From assembly GCF_033118175.1 (NCBI RefSeq), contig NC_083714.1, forward strand, positions 12,524,001 to 12,588,000: a DNA stretch of 64,000 nucleotides, in the 5' to 3' direction. The notes below the pieces were generated by a model. The model saw only the letters and a program-made list of their open reading frames with translations, did not search any database and was not told the origin of the DNA. The position numbers and the translations under genes are program-made. This document shows positions 1 through 11,020 of this stretch, piece by piece (the first letter of the stretch is position 1; each line of letters begins with the position of its first letter). The DNA is from Dama dama (lineage: Eukaryota; Chordata; Mammalia; Artiodactyla; Cervidae).

Positions 1-19
1 GGGTGGTGGTGGTGGTGGT
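1..19. repeat. (GGT)n microsatellite
   Basis: Six near-perfect GGT units open the window. It is simple sequence, cut by the window edge, so its full length is unknown. Confidence 0.9.
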
Positions 20-929
20 CTCTGGAGTTGTAAACCCACCCTTACTTGAGTGGAACCTAAGGATAAGTGGGCCCGCTTGAAACAGGTCCAAAGCCCTGAA
101 AGACTGTAAAGTGGTCAATTCTAGGGTCTAAAATAAGAACTGTTCTGAAGAATTCCTCCAAGGAGTTCACATAAAGTATTTTCTGGGCCTGTTGGTGCTT
201 TAAAAAAATCTGTATATCAGAATTACCAAAGTAACGTTCAAGTCTACTTTATTTGGGAGACCAATTCAACTTCCATTAACACCATACAAATATTTCCAAT
301 TAAGCATTCATGTTAGTGTTAAGGAAAACTGCACTAGTTATTTAATTCCCTGCCTTACATCTCTCTGAAAGACAACTGCAATGAGTCAATACCTTTTATG
401 CTAGTCAATATAAGATGTAAATATTAATTATGGCATTCAATGTAGCTAAAAAAAAAGATAAAACTGTATCACAAACATCCAACCCCATAATTGCTAAATA
501 TCTACTGAGCGCCCCCAAATCTTATATATACCTAACATGCATAAAGTCTTCACACACTTAAGCTTATGTTAATTTTAATTCTTCAGTTGTAAGCATATAT
601 GTAATTATATAAATATATTCATATATTTCTCATATTTGCACATTTCCTGTTGTATACAGAAACTCTGTCCTGCGAGCAGGTGGAAAGCAAACAACCCCAG
701 CAGCCCCCAGAGCAGCGACCAAAATTTGTTTCTAATCATTAACAATAAAAAGGAGGGTTCTCTGAGATTCCTCCGCTACAAAAAATAGTCCCGGCTCAGG
801 TCTATTCGCAATTGGCTTTGGGGCTCACATCACTGAGAGTGGAACTGGGCAGGGAAAAGGAGTATCAACTTAAGAGGCTACTGAACGAATAGAAAACTTT
901 CCCGGTGGGACTCGGGGTGCGCAGTCAAC
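20..929. other. COL4A5 upstream flank (COL4A6 side)
   Basis: AT-rich from 20 to about 660, becoming mixed from 660 to 929. No repeat family was recognised. In mammals COL4A6 is transcribed away from COL4A5 from a shared intergenic promoter with two alternative first exons (established knowledge), so this strip should hold COL4A6 5' sequence on the minus strand. Inverted CCAAT motifs (ATTGG) occur near 812 and 1243. Only one weak exon candidate could be picked out, at 720-739. Confidence 0.55.
720..739 (-). other. COL4A6: Weak candidate COL4A6 alternative first exon
   Basis: On the minus strand an ATG at 739-737 opens M-I-R-N-K-F and the split codon TG at 721-720, followed by GT at 719-718. 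One human COL4A6 isoform begins M-L-I-N-K-L-W, so M, N and K match, and W would be restored by a following G. The position, 633 bp from the COL4A5 ATG, is plausible for the proximal COL4A6 promoter. Against it: the donor GTCGCT is a poor splice site, seven residues can match by chance, and the human exon boundary is quoted from memory. Confidence 0.25.
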
Positions 930-1371
930 TGGTCTGGAAGTTTCCCTCCTCCAAATAACTGAGCGTCACTCCCTCGCAGGTTGCAGAGTAAAGCTGTGGC
1001 GGAGTGATCCTGAAATTCCCCAGGGCTGGTGGGGAGGGGGCGGTGCGGGGGAAGAGAGGGAGGAAAGTAGATCTGTGGGACTTGCGCGAGGAAAAAGTTT
1101 GCAAGTCTGGACAGAAGAGACAAGTGCTCCCGAGAGACCGGCTTTGGGGAGGGGAGGGGGGAGGGAAGACTAGTTGCTGGTCCTTCATTCCCCCCCCCCA
1201 CTCTTAAAAAGCTTTTCTCCTCACCCAAGACGACCGGCACAATTGGGACACCCTCACTGTCCCTCTCCGGCTCTAGCTCTCTCCCTATAAACCCTCAAGA
1301 TTATGTCAGTTGGTCAGAGCCAGCCAGGGATTTCGTGCGGGTGCTGAAGGAGCTGCGGGAGCCGGAGAAGA
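930..1371 (+). promoter_or_regulatory. COL4A5: COL4A5 promoter and 5' leader (bidirectional region)
   Basis: This strip is G/C-rich with scattered CpGs, unlike the AT-rich flanks, and lies directly upstream of the COL4A5 start codon. A GC box (GGGGGCGGTG) sits at 1036-1045, a G-quadruplex motif at 1146-1165, a run of ten C at 1190-1199 and a CTATAAA at 1285-1291. The human leader is roughly 200 nt, which would place the start site near 1170-1250, so the CTATAAA is more likely inside the leader than a TATA box. The COL4A5/COL4A6 pair is known to use a shared TATA-poor promoter; the exact start sites here are inference. Confidence 0.7.
1146..1165 (+). other. G-quadruplex motif in COL4A5 5' region
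   Basis: Four G-runs (4, 4, 6 and 3 G) separated by single A residues fit the canonical quadruplex pattern with one-base loops. It lies about 207-226 bp before the COL4A5 ATG, so in the core promoter or the extreme 5' leader. Confidence 0.75.
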
Positions 1372-1452
1372 ATGAAACTGCGTGGAGTCAGCCTGGCTGC
1401 CGGCTTGTCCTTACTGGCCCTGAGTCTTTGGGGGCAGCCCGCAGAGGCTGCG
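1372..1452 (+). CDS. COL4A5: COL4A5 exon 1, signal peptide of collagen IV alpha-5
   Basis: This exon encodes the first 27 residues of the alpha-5 chain of type IV collagen, the secreted chain that joins alpha-3/alpha-4 or alpha-6 chains in glomerular, cochlear, ocular and other basement membranes. The peptide starts MKLRGVSLAAGL, has a Leu/Ala hydrophobic core to about residue 20 (SLLALSLW) and ends GQPAEAA, a classic signal peptide with cleavage expected near residue 26. It matches the human protein as remembered, with Ser instead of Phe at residue 13. The exon closes at a complete codon (phase 0) followed by GTAAGT, as in human (c.81). The ATG is the first in frame with the signal peptide. 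Collagen repeats begin only in later exons, which lie outside the window. Loss of this gene causes X-linked Alport syndrome in humans. Confidence 0.96.
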
Positions 1453-1458
1453 GTAAGT
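1453..1458 (+). other. COL4A5: Splice donor of COL4A5 exon 1
   Basis: GCG|GTAAGT is a consensus 5' splice site. Reading on past it meets a stop at 1588-1590 and loses collagen similarity, which supports splicing here. Confidence 0.93.
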
Positions 1459-3990
1459 CCTTCCTTCTGCACCCCCACCCCCGCCCCGCCACCCCATCAC
1501 CTCGCTCTCACGCTGAAATCACTTTTTGTCCCTTTTACCTTCCTTTCTCCCGGGCCTTGGCTAGGGGAGTCAGATGTGCCTTCAGTTTAGGAAGAAACAT
1601 TATTTACAACGCTAGTAACTCAAGCCTTCTCAAGTCCGAGGGAGAGGTTTAAGTGTTTTAAAAATAGGGCTGCTTGCTTTCCTGTGGCTAGTTGCTCTGG
1701 GGGCAAAAGCAGAACCTGAGGAGGAGGACGCATGTTAATAGATCACTAGGCTCTGGTGGATATTTAAAACTTTTCCTCTCTACTCTCCACCCTCGAGGGT
1801 TACCCTACCTGCCGGGTAAGCTTTCCCACTAGTTGTACCCAATCCACGCACTCTTTCAACTTTGTCGATAGTTTACTATTTTGACTTTTCTAAAATCCAG
1901 CTTTCACCAAAGTGTTAAGCGCGCCCCTGAAGTTCTTTGCTTTTGCCTTTTCCTTAGGCAACAGGAACCTCACCTCACCTCTAGTCAGTAAAGCCTCTGT
2001 AGTCTGTTTGACATCTTGTTGCAAATGATCAGGTAACATGCCAGGAATGGTTTCAGGCTTCAGGTCTTCTTCGTCTCTCTTTTATTTTCTTTTTATAAGT
2101 TCTAGGTTTTCGTTCTTTATTTTATTTATTTTTGCTTACTTAAGGCACCTGAAACAAATTGAGAGTTTGCCCATCACCTATTTAAAGGAAAAGGATTATC
2201 TTTTTCAAAGGAGAATGAGTGTTCTGGTTTAAAGGAGAGCGAAGCAGGGAAGTGAAATGAAGGAGCAAAAAGTTCCATTCAGTTTTAGGAATGTAGAATT
2301 AAAATCTTAATATATCTCCTATAAGGGTGTCTAGGTAGTCCCACCCAGTATCCCTCTGGGGGTGAAAGGCAAATCTAAAGGAATGAATGACTTTGTCAGG
2401 GAAATGTTCTCTAGCCTAAAGTCATCATCCTTAATTTCACTTAACCTCTAAATAAGAATTAAGTGTGTGACAAATTATTGAAAAGTTATGTTTGAGTGAA
2501 CATAATAGGTGGTTTTAAAAACACTTTAATATGAGATCATGGCTTAGGCCTTCACATGGTTGAGTGACTGTCAATTCTTTATATGCAACTGCTGTGTTAT
2601 AGCTTCTATGGGTCCACTTGTAAGTTACCTCTAGCTGTTCTTTACGCTCAGAATACCTCAGGTTACATTGCCTTTCTTCCATCCTCTAGAATGTGTGTAC
2701 TAAAGGTGTGAAAACTAACTTTCCTATTACCTTAACACAACTTAATGGCAACTCTCCTTAAGAAAAAGACCAAGTATATCAATTATTTTTAATTACACTT
2801 GCCAGAATTTTTCCTCCATCAAAGTAGACAGATGATTTAAAATTGCTTTTATGATGCAGAGCTTCTTAATGGGCTAAAGTTTAGCCACGATGGAGGGCTA
2901 CAGACCCACAGTTGTGTTGTTGAAAGTAGTTACTTTTAAAAACATCATCTTTGTGCTAGTGGCATTTGGCCTGAGGACAAAGATTTTGCGGATGTTTGAT
3001 TAAATATTTCTCATTTTTTCTTTTGACGTTACTATTAATAAATGTGCACCAGATACCAATCATACAGGTATGCACAGCTATACTATACCTCAGTTTATAT
3101 TAAATCATGTTATGTTAAAAATGAATTTTCTTTTTATAATTGATAAAATTTGGGAGCAAGCTTGTTTTCTTGGACTGTTTAATAACTGAGTGTTCATGAA
3201 GAAATTACAGTAGATACCAGGCAGTTTTTTTCTCTTTTCTCCTATATGATTTTTAAAGAACATTTTATACTCCATTTCCTTATCATTAGTATACTGTGCC
3301 TGTAATAAAACCAAGCTTGTTTTTTCTGCTTCACACATTAAAATCCTAGTTAGATGAATGTTTTAATCATCTCAAAGATATGAATGGTATCTGCTCTCCA
3401 TACTAGTGCTGGGGATATTGGTGACCTGCAGAGTAAACCGGTTGGTAATGGGGCCGCTTGTTGACTGAAATAGTCTTGTATTGGAACTTTTACACCAGGA
3501 AGAGCGTTGCTACTTAAATTGCTTTAATTTTTCATAGTTAACTGATTTCATTCTCTCTGAAGTCATGCCAAATTAGCCTATCACAAATATATGGAAAAAT
3601 TTTTTTAGGTAGAGAGTTTATCAGGTGGAATAAAATCACTCATTCCAAAAGGCTAACAATAAGGGAAGAAGGCAAATTTAGCTGGAAAGGTCAATTCTAG
3701 TGATGGAAACAATGTATTTTTATGTTAAAGTATTTATGCTGAGTCTCCATTAGTAGGATGTACACTTAGATTTATGGATACATTATTTAAACTTCTACTA
3801 CTACTATGCAATTGTTAGTAACTCTGTGTGTGTGCACAGTAGATTTAAATCTACTATCTCCTTTGTGACTAGGAGCAACAGCTTGTTAAGGGTAGCAGTG
3901 TGGTTTGTGGCCATGGAACAATTTTTCCTCTAAAGCGTACTGCTCCATAGGAAGAATTTGTTGACATTGTTATCAAAACTTAACGTTTTT
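1459..3990. other. Intron 1 start, no recognised repeat
   Basis: About 2.5 kb of mostly single-copy-looking sequence. The first several hundred bases keep raised GC and then become AT-rich. No exon, RNA gene or repeat family was recognised. First introns of collagen genes often hold enhancers, but no specific site is claimed here. Confidence 0.5.
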
Positions 3991-4206
3991 GCACGTTTAA
4001 TATGTGCCAGGCACTGTGCTAGTATGGAAATGTACATTATCATGTTTAATCTTCACAACAGACCTATGAAGTATATACTATTGTTATTCCCACTTTACCA
4101 GTCAGGGAGCTACAGATCATAGACATTAAGTAATGTGCCCAAATCACATAGTTAGCAAGTTGTGAAGCTGTAAATTTGAATCCTTGCAGTTTGACTCCAA
4201 ATTCTT
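3991..4206 (+). mobile_element. MIR SINE
   Basis: The order of motifs is that of MIR: 'tatgtgccaggcactgtgct', then cattatc/tttaatcttcacaaca, then a tatgaagtatatactattgtta core, then cccaaatcacatagttagcaa. It is old and diverged, with no TSD visible. Confidence 0.88.
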
Positions 4207-5756
4207 TACTCTTAATGACTGTCCTATACTGCCTCTTTTGTATGTGGTCTATAGAGTTGTATTTGCTGTTCACGGTATTGGGATCTCTACTACTATTTTT
4301 TTTTTTAATAAGGGGAAACACGGGAGGTGAAATGGAAAATATAATGAGGATTACATCTCTTCCTGCTGATATTAGGAGAAGCATCATGGTATAATGAAAA
4401 CAGCTCTGGGCCTAGAATAAAAAGATCAGAGTTTGATGTCTATATGTATATCTATTTATAGAGAGATAATTTAAAAGTAATCTAGAAGCAATTGCTTGTT
4501 GCAGATTATATGATTTTATATAATTGCATATATAAAAAGTTAGATTTATAAAACAAGTGTAATTTGTGGTAGGTGATTATTTTGAAGAAAAATTTGCCTT
4601 ATTATACTTTCAATTAGTTTTCATAGTAATTTTAAATATACTGAAATCTTCAGGAGCATGTATGTCTGTTGTGATAAGACAGAGTATGTATGTGGTAGCA
4701 CAGTTTGCTTAAGTCTTGTGCATGTATTTATATATTGTTATCTATCCTGTGTGTAAAAGTGTACAACTTTTTTCCTATGTTTTTACTTGGCTTTTTGAAG
4801 TATGTTTATGCAACACATGAGACTCTATCTTGAGTTAACATTGATAACTTAGTCAAGATTGTGTCTGCTGGGTTTATGCACTGTAAGTTCACTACTTTTT
4901 CCCTTTGTAATTACAAAGAAACCAGACTTTGAGACTGTATGGGGCAATATTGTGAGACAGTGTACGTGTCTTGCCTTTCATCATAGTTTCATCCACTGTT
5001 TTAGCATCTCTTAAGGATTCTAACCTGAATAATTTCTGCTTTGATATTTGCCAAATGGTAATCTTAAGTTTTCAAAATTTTCTGTATTTATTTATTGAAT
5101 TCTAATGTAGCAAAGAACTTTACCTTCTCTGATATTTGTTTGTTTTTATCTGTTTATCCAGTAATTTGCTCATAGTAGTATAGACTTATGGATGCTTGTT
5201 TTATTCTATGAACTTTAATGAATTATGCTATTTTTACTATTTTTTTTTAATTACCCTAGATTTGGCCAGTAGAAGCCCCTTCCAGTTGGCTCCAGTGTCC
5301 TTTCAATGTGTCCCTATCATTTTTAGAGCATTCTCTTACATTCTGGTACCACAAGGTATTCCCAACTCATTTTCTACTTTCACTGCCCGAACCCTGGAAT
5401 GAGCAATTTTTTCCAAGAAACTCTGATTCTTTTTGTTGAGTAGTGGTATTTAGAGATGGAAATCTGGGTACTTGGCATGCTCATCACTACTGGAGTGTCA
5501 TTGCTTCTAGGCCTTCTCAGCAGACAGAACTAGGGAATATATGTATGTATACATAGTCACATACCCACTTCTGTATTTCTTACAGAACCATTAATTTGCA
5601 CTGATACCTCTCATTCCAGTCCAAGACCACAGAATAAACATACCTCTTTGATGCTATGTTATCTTACTGCTTTCTGGTACCTCTCCTCAGTCAATCTCTT
5701 AAAGACAGTCTTTAAGAGATTGCCATCTGGAGTAAGATCTAGAATCTGATTGGAGG
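4207..5756. other. Mostly unique intron, possible MIR head
   Basis: Around 4384-4440 a 'catggtataatgaaaacagc' and following bases resemble the 5' end of MIR. The rest is AT-rich with no recognised family. A perfect 31-nt palindrome lies at 5692-5722 (listed separately). Confidence 0.4.
5692..5722. repeat. Perfect 31-nt palindrome (15-bp arms)
   Basis: caatctcttaaagac, a single A, then its exact reverse complement gtctttaagagattg. The bases on either side do not pair. No mobile-element family explains it. Confidence 0.95.
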
Positions 5757-5948
5757 ATGTGTGACCTTTTGACAAGCAGTAACCTCTGAGCTTTAATGTC
5801 TTCCTTAGCAAAAGAGAGTCAGTGGTACACATATGTCACACATTGTTTTGAGGACAAAGTGAGAGAAGTTATGTAAAGCATTTAAAATAGTACTTGACAC
5901 ATAGTAAATGCTCAGTAATATTTCAATTAGATTCCATTATTGCCATTA
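5757..5948 (+). mobile_element. MIR SINE
   Basis: The 'tgtgaccttttgacaagcag' motif, 'taacctctgagctttaatgt' and the tail 'gacacatagtaaatgctcag' followed by taatatttc follow the MIR order. Confidence 0.85.
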
Positions 5949-5974
5949 CAAACTATTTACTGACTTGCCATTTC

Positions 5975-6120
5975 TTTTTTTTTTTTAATATTTATTTATT
6001 TGGCCACACTGGGTCTTTAGTTGCAGCATGTGGGACCTACTTCTCCAACCAGGGATTGAACCCAGGCCTCCTGCATTGGGAGTTCAAGAGTCTTAACCAT
6101 TGGACCATCAGGGAAATCCC
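5975..6120 (-). mobile_element. CHR-type tRNA-derived SINE
   Basis: Minus-strand copy. On the plus strand poly(T) and 'tttatttatttggccacact' come first, the B-box complement lies in 'gggattgaacccaggcctcc', and it ends 'accatcagggaaatccc', the complement of the usual 'gggacttccctggtggtcc' start. Confidence 0.9.
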
Positions 6121-6189
6121 ATTGGTTCTCCATTTTGACTAGAGTCTTATGGACCCAAATCTTTCCTCAATTTTAGCATAACCCTTACA

Positions 6190-6362
6190 TTCATTCAGCA
6201 GATATTTATTCAGCAACTCATAAGTACTTAAGAATTATATTCATGTTTTTCTATTTCTGCTCTCATGGATATGTACTATTCACAAAATCATTTTGTGCTA
6301 GACACTATAGATTAAATAAGATACAGTCCCTGCCTTCATGGAGCTTCCATGCTAGTGAGCAT
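6190..6362 (-). mobile_element. L2 LINE 3' fragment
   Basis: 'cattcattcagcagatattt', then 'tgtgctagacactatagatt', then 'ccctgccttcatggagcttc' is the reverse complement of the L2 3' end. Ancient. Confidence 0.8.
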
Positions 6363-6584
6363 AGATAGTTTTGTGAAACTTTCCCTTACTATTATGTCAG
6401 TTTCTGATTTTACCCTTCTTTGAATATTTGTCATATTTAGACTCTTGACTAGTATCTAAATGTATTTGGTCTTAGAAGCATTTTGTTTCATGGGATTTTG
6501 TCTCTTCTGTTAGATGATAGACTTTTTGAAGCAAGAACCTGTATATTTTTTCATTCATTCAACTACTTTACATGTTGATTTTGT

Positions 6585-7480
6585 CTGATAACAAAAATAA
6601 TACATGCTTAATGTTGGAAACTTGAAAAAGAGAAAATTATAAAGAAGAAAATAAAAATCTCTCCACAGTTCTACCAACAGCACAGAAATAATCTGTATTA
6701 TTGTTTTGAATGATTTGCCTTTTTAATGTATCTAATATTTTCTTTAAAGAGTAAATTGGCAGAAAGATAAAGAACATTACAGCATACTGACACATGTATA
6801 TGGAATTTAGAAAGGTGATAACGATAACCTTATATGCAGAACAGAAAAAGAGACACAGAAATACAGAACAGACTTTTGAACTTTGTGGGAGAATGTGAGG
6901 GTGGGATATTTCAAAAGAACAGCATGTATACTGTCTATGGTGAAACAGATCACCAGCCCAGGTGGGATGCACGAGACAAGTGCTCCGGCCTGGTGCACTG
7001 GGAAGACCCAGAGGAATCGGGTGGAGAGGGAGGTGGCAGGGGGGATCGGGATTGGGAATACATGTAAATCCATGGCTGATTCATATCAATGTATGACAAA
7101 ACCCACTGGAAAAAAAATAATAATAATAAAAAAATAATAATAATAATAAAAATAAAATAAAATAAAATAAAACATTTTAATAAAGTTAAAAAAAAATAAA
7201 GAGTAAATTGGTTAAGATTTTTTAAAAGTTGGGATTACTCTGTATACAATTTTATGTTAATGTTTTATTTACTTATCCAGCAGTTTCCCATGTTATTAAA
7301 ATTCTTAGTTTTAAAATTTTTAAATGATTTCATACAATTTAATTTATACACACCACAATTAATTTACCTGTTCACTTTTATAAACTGTATTTTTAAATTT
7401 CAAGGTTTTTTAGCCATTGCATGAAATACTGCCATAAACAATTCCTATTCCATATTTTGTATTATTTTGTTAGTACTGCC
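6585..7480 (-). mobile_element. Old L1 (L1M-like) 3' region, interrupted
   Basis: 6585-6745 resembles the 3' untranslated part of old L1, and 7212-7480 its continuation in reverse, with the weak 'cacaattaatttacctgttc' and 'catgaaatactgccataaac' signature. A younger L1 tail (6760-7196) splits it. A further weak L1-like fragment is at about 8545-8625. Confidence 0.5.
6760..7196 (+). mobile_element. Young ruminant L1 3' end with 15-bp TSD
   Basis: A 5'-truncated L1 tail in the gene's sense orientation. It contains 'gtgggagaatgtgagggtgg' (6880s), 'gtggagagggaggtggcagg' and 'acatgtaaatccatggctga', then a (TAA)n/(TAAAA)n-rich tail at 7110-7196. Flanking direct repeats taaagagtaaattgg at 6745-6759 and 7197-7211 are identical, marking a fairly recent L1 insertion. 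The 6885-7115 part is almost identical to the inverse copy near 63.4-63.65 kb. Confidence 0.92.
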
Positions 7481-7584
7481 TCCTTCATGGGGAATTACTA
7501 TGTTAGATGTCATACATATTTTTAAAGTCTTTGGTACTTTCAGTAGACTCTGACATTTAGAAAGGCTATAGCAACAGATAATAT

Positions 7585-7742
7585 GATAGCTAACTTTTTT
7601 TAGTGGTTACTATGTTGTACCCTGTTAAGTGGATAATATTATTTCCATTATATGTAGGAGGAATCTGAGGCCCACAGGGTGGTTAAAAAAGTACCAGAGG
7701 TCACACAGTAAGTGAATGAGCAGTTTAGCTCTAGAACATGCT
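7585..7742 (+). mobile_element. MIR SINE
   Basis: Contains the MIR core and 'aggaatctgaggcccacagg', then 'aggtcacacagtaagtgaat'. Confidence 0.82.
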
Positions 7743-9499
7743 CATGAAATTTTCTTCAACCCCTGTTTCATTCACAGTAGAAAAATAAGTCATGTTGAAA
7801 TGTTGAATAATTCCCACTACCCTTTCCATGACTAGTCACTTGAATTGATTCTAAAGATAGGCTCACCCACCAGTTCATCCTTTAATAACTCTTTACTATA
7901 ATTGCCTGGGCCATTCATCCTCAAGGGCCTAAATTTTAATTTTGTAAACCATGCACCTACCTACATTTCTCCCATGTACTGAAGGTGGAACCTGTACTCC
8001 ATGAATACCTCCCCCACTGACCTCTTCCTAGCTATAGCAAGGGTATACGTACTCCAAACTCACTGACATTCCCCTCCTCCAGGAGAGTTTTGGAATGCAT
8101 CTGAAATGAGAGACCCCTTTACCCTTTCTCCCCACCCCCACCCCATAGCTGCCTATGAGCTTTTACACTTAAATACCTGTGTCTTTGCCTAATATTATCA
8201 TTTGCTTTCATCCTCCCTTAGTGATACTCCAAAATTTTACCCCCATTAATTGCTAATCTGGTTTTCCTACTTTAGGGTGATATTATTCCAGCCCCCATCT
8301 CTCTTTTTCTCAACAAACTTGGAAGTACATATGGAGTGAGAGGCCCCCTATCCATTTTGCAATACCCCTACTTTGCCTTTTTCTTGTGTTTCTTCACAAG
8401 TGAAGTGACTTTACAGCCTTTATGATAGCCTTGTGGCTTGTGCAATTCAAATGTATTCCTCCACGAAATCACAAACTGTTATGCATTATGGCTTTTCCAG
8501 GTGGCATTTGAATAGCTGAACTTTAAGCTTCTGAATGATAGGGATCTGCTTTTGCCAAATTACTTTCCAGAATGGTTTTACCAATTATATTCCTATCAGT
8601 AGTGTAAAAGGGTACCTATGAGACAGTCTTAATAATTTTTTTTCTATCTAGTATAGTGACTATAGAATTGATGCTCAATTGGTTGCCAGTTGGTTGGCAC
8701 ATTTGGTTCTATCCTCTAATGATTTTCTTTTTAAAATGTAATCATTCCATCATCTCATTCCCTTCTGACAATAGCAACCATGGAACAGAAGTGATTTTTG
8801 AAAATAAATTCTCTCTAATTAACATTATAAATGAACCACCCAACCACTTAACTAAATCCTCATTACAAAGACTGTTTTTAATAGCACCAATTCTTGAGGT
8901 GTTTTAGAGTGGCGTCTTTAGTGTGATCCCTGATACATTAGCTTCTTTCATTTTAACAAACCAGATTCTCATTTTATGCATCAATGCTTGAGTTTATTTA
9001 CGTTCATAATCTGTCCAGGTCCAACTGCCCTTTGTTCCTTTAGAAGCTTCTGCTGGCCTTGTACCAAAAGTGTAGCCTGAGATAGTACCTGCTACCCTGC
9101 TGAAATGGGAACCTTAAATCCCTTACTATTTGCCAACCAAAGACAACCAAAGGCAAATGTTATAAAAGAAACAGGTTTTTGCTAAATGTAGCTTTTAACT
9201 TAAAAAGAAAATTTACTGCATCATTCGCTTTACTTTTTAACTTGTACAGAGACTTAAGCACCTTTAAGTGAATGCTAGTCAGGTTAATGGAATTGGTTTT
9301 ATGACAGTGAGTACCAAAATAGAACTGGAAGAAATTCTGTTGGCATTTGTATCATCTTATAATTCAGTCAAATAACACTCTTTATATACATTAAGAGAAC
9401 TGGCTGATTTGCTTCCAAAATTTCTTTTAGTATATGTGACATTAATGGAATACTGAAGGAGATATTGAAACTTTGGCTGGGAGGGGGAAATGATATTAA
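7743..9499. other. Intronic sequence, little recognised
   Basis: Mainly unique-looking sequence with a possible old L1 scrap at 8545-8625 ('ttactttccagaatggtttt'). No coding signal was trusted: open stretches here are short and lack any protein family similarity. Confidence 0.4.
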
Positions 9500-9662
9500 G
9501 GGAGCCCAGCCTAGTTCTCTGTGATGAACTCAAGGGGTGGAATGAGGGGAGGGTCAAGAGGGAGAGGATATATGTGTAATTATGACTGATTGGTGCCATA
9601 CATCAACTTATGTATGACGACTTTACACAACTTTGTAAGGCAATTATCCTCCAATAAATAAA
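9500..9662 (+). mobile_element. Artiodactyl L1 3' tail
   Basis: 'gtgatgaactcaaggggtgg', 'gagggtcaagagggagagga', then 'gtaaggcaattatcctccaa' and taaataaaaag follow the artiodactyl L1 3' untranslated region. The left edge could reach 9445. No clear TSD. Confidence 0.8.
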
Positions 9663-10578
9663 AAGAGTGGGACACTAGTGAAAAATTGTTTTGTGTATTC
9701 TGTGTTTTGACCTCTCTAGGACTTTGCTTAAGAAGGAGAGTCCTTCTTTGTCCATAATCTAATTGATGTAGTGAAACATTTCTGTATGTGAAAGGCATAA
9801 TTGTACCTGTTTGTATCAGATAGGTTGTTTTCTGTTGCAAGTAGTAGAAAACTGATTCAACTGCCTTAACAGCAGAGAAAACTTTTAGCTCACATAACAA
9901 GAAGTTTGGAGGTAGAGTACCTCTAAGGTTAATTAATTCAGTCAAATAGTGACCCTGGCTCTTTCCACTTGCTGCTCTGCCATGCTCTGCCTATCAGTTT
10001 ACTGTCTCAGATTAGTGCCCCTCATACTTGCAAGATTGCTGCTGCAGTTCCAGGGATCACGTGCAGATGCCCCAGTGCCCAATAGAAGAAGAGTATGAAC
10101 TGTTCTTTTGTGTTCCTTTTAATCAACAATGAAAATTTTCTCAGGAGTCCCACACCTTCACCCTTACATCTGATTGGTTTGAACTGCGTTACATGTATAT
10201 GGTTACACCAGTACATTGGCAAGTAGAATAGAACCATAAAGGTAGTTAGACAAGTGACTTACAACCCCCACCTTTCCCATCACCCCTGCCCCACACCAGA
10301 TCACATTGCTGCCTTGAAAAGCCAGAGAGTGGGAAAATTTGAATAAAATCAGTATGCTTTTAGGAAGGAGGAAACAGTTCCTGTTTTATAACCTCATGAG
10401 TTTGTCATCAGGATCAATTCACTAAAAGATATGTAACAATTTGATGTATATGTTAAATGTAAGATATATTTCTTAATAGGAAAACTAACATTTTATAGAG
10501 TTGTGCAAATGAAAGATGTTGGCTATTTACATAACAATAGATATTTTAGTGTTGAAGGGATATTAGGGACCTTTTGGT
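9663..10578. other. Intron with an unnamed old repeat
   Basis: 9820-10240 resembles a widespread old mammalian repeat ('acagcagagaaaacttttag', then ctcacataacaag and a later ctgctctgccatg), which I could not assign to a family. The rest is unique. Confidence 0.35.
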
Positions 10579-11020
10579 CAGTGGTTCTCAAAGTATGGTC
10601 TGTGGACACTTGAGATTCCTAAGATCCTATCAGGAGGAACATGAGGACTGTTTGAACAGTAATTTGAAGACTGTTTTGCCTTTTTCACTGTGTTGATATT
10701 TGCTCTGATGATGGGTAAGACACTGTAGTATAACAAATTGTCCCAGTAGTTGCATTCTTCATAGTCTTGGAGGATAAAAAGCCAATTTTATTTAACAGTG
10801 TCTTCAATGTAGCATTGATTTTTTTAATTAAATCTTGTCCATTGAGTATAGATATTTTTAAATTTCTGTGTGACAAAATGGGGATTATACAGAAAACACT
10901 TCTGTATGCTGAAATAATATCATTGTTGCTAAAAATAGCACTTGTGCAATTGTGTGAATTATGGTCTGAATTAGCTGATTTTTGCATGGAACAGATTTTT
11001 ACTTGAAGGAACAACTGAAG

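Noticed and set aside
878..1240. Minus-strand 120-codon open frame in the promoter
   Set aside because: Pro/Ser-rich composition reflects G-rich antisense sequence; no family resemblance and no splice context.
1285..1291. CTATAAA as COL4A5 TATA box
   Set aside because: It lies only ~85 bp before the ATG, inside the expected leader, and the human promoter pair is known as TATA-poor.
1335..1652. Longer open frame through COL4A5 exon 1 in another frame
   Set aside because: It overlaps the signal-peptide frame, runs over the consensus splice donor and shows no protein similarity.
6834..7137. Overlapping frames that recur at 63.4 kb as a conserved small protein
   Set aside because: They are both in the L1 3' untranslated tail; recurrence is explained by two L1 insertions.
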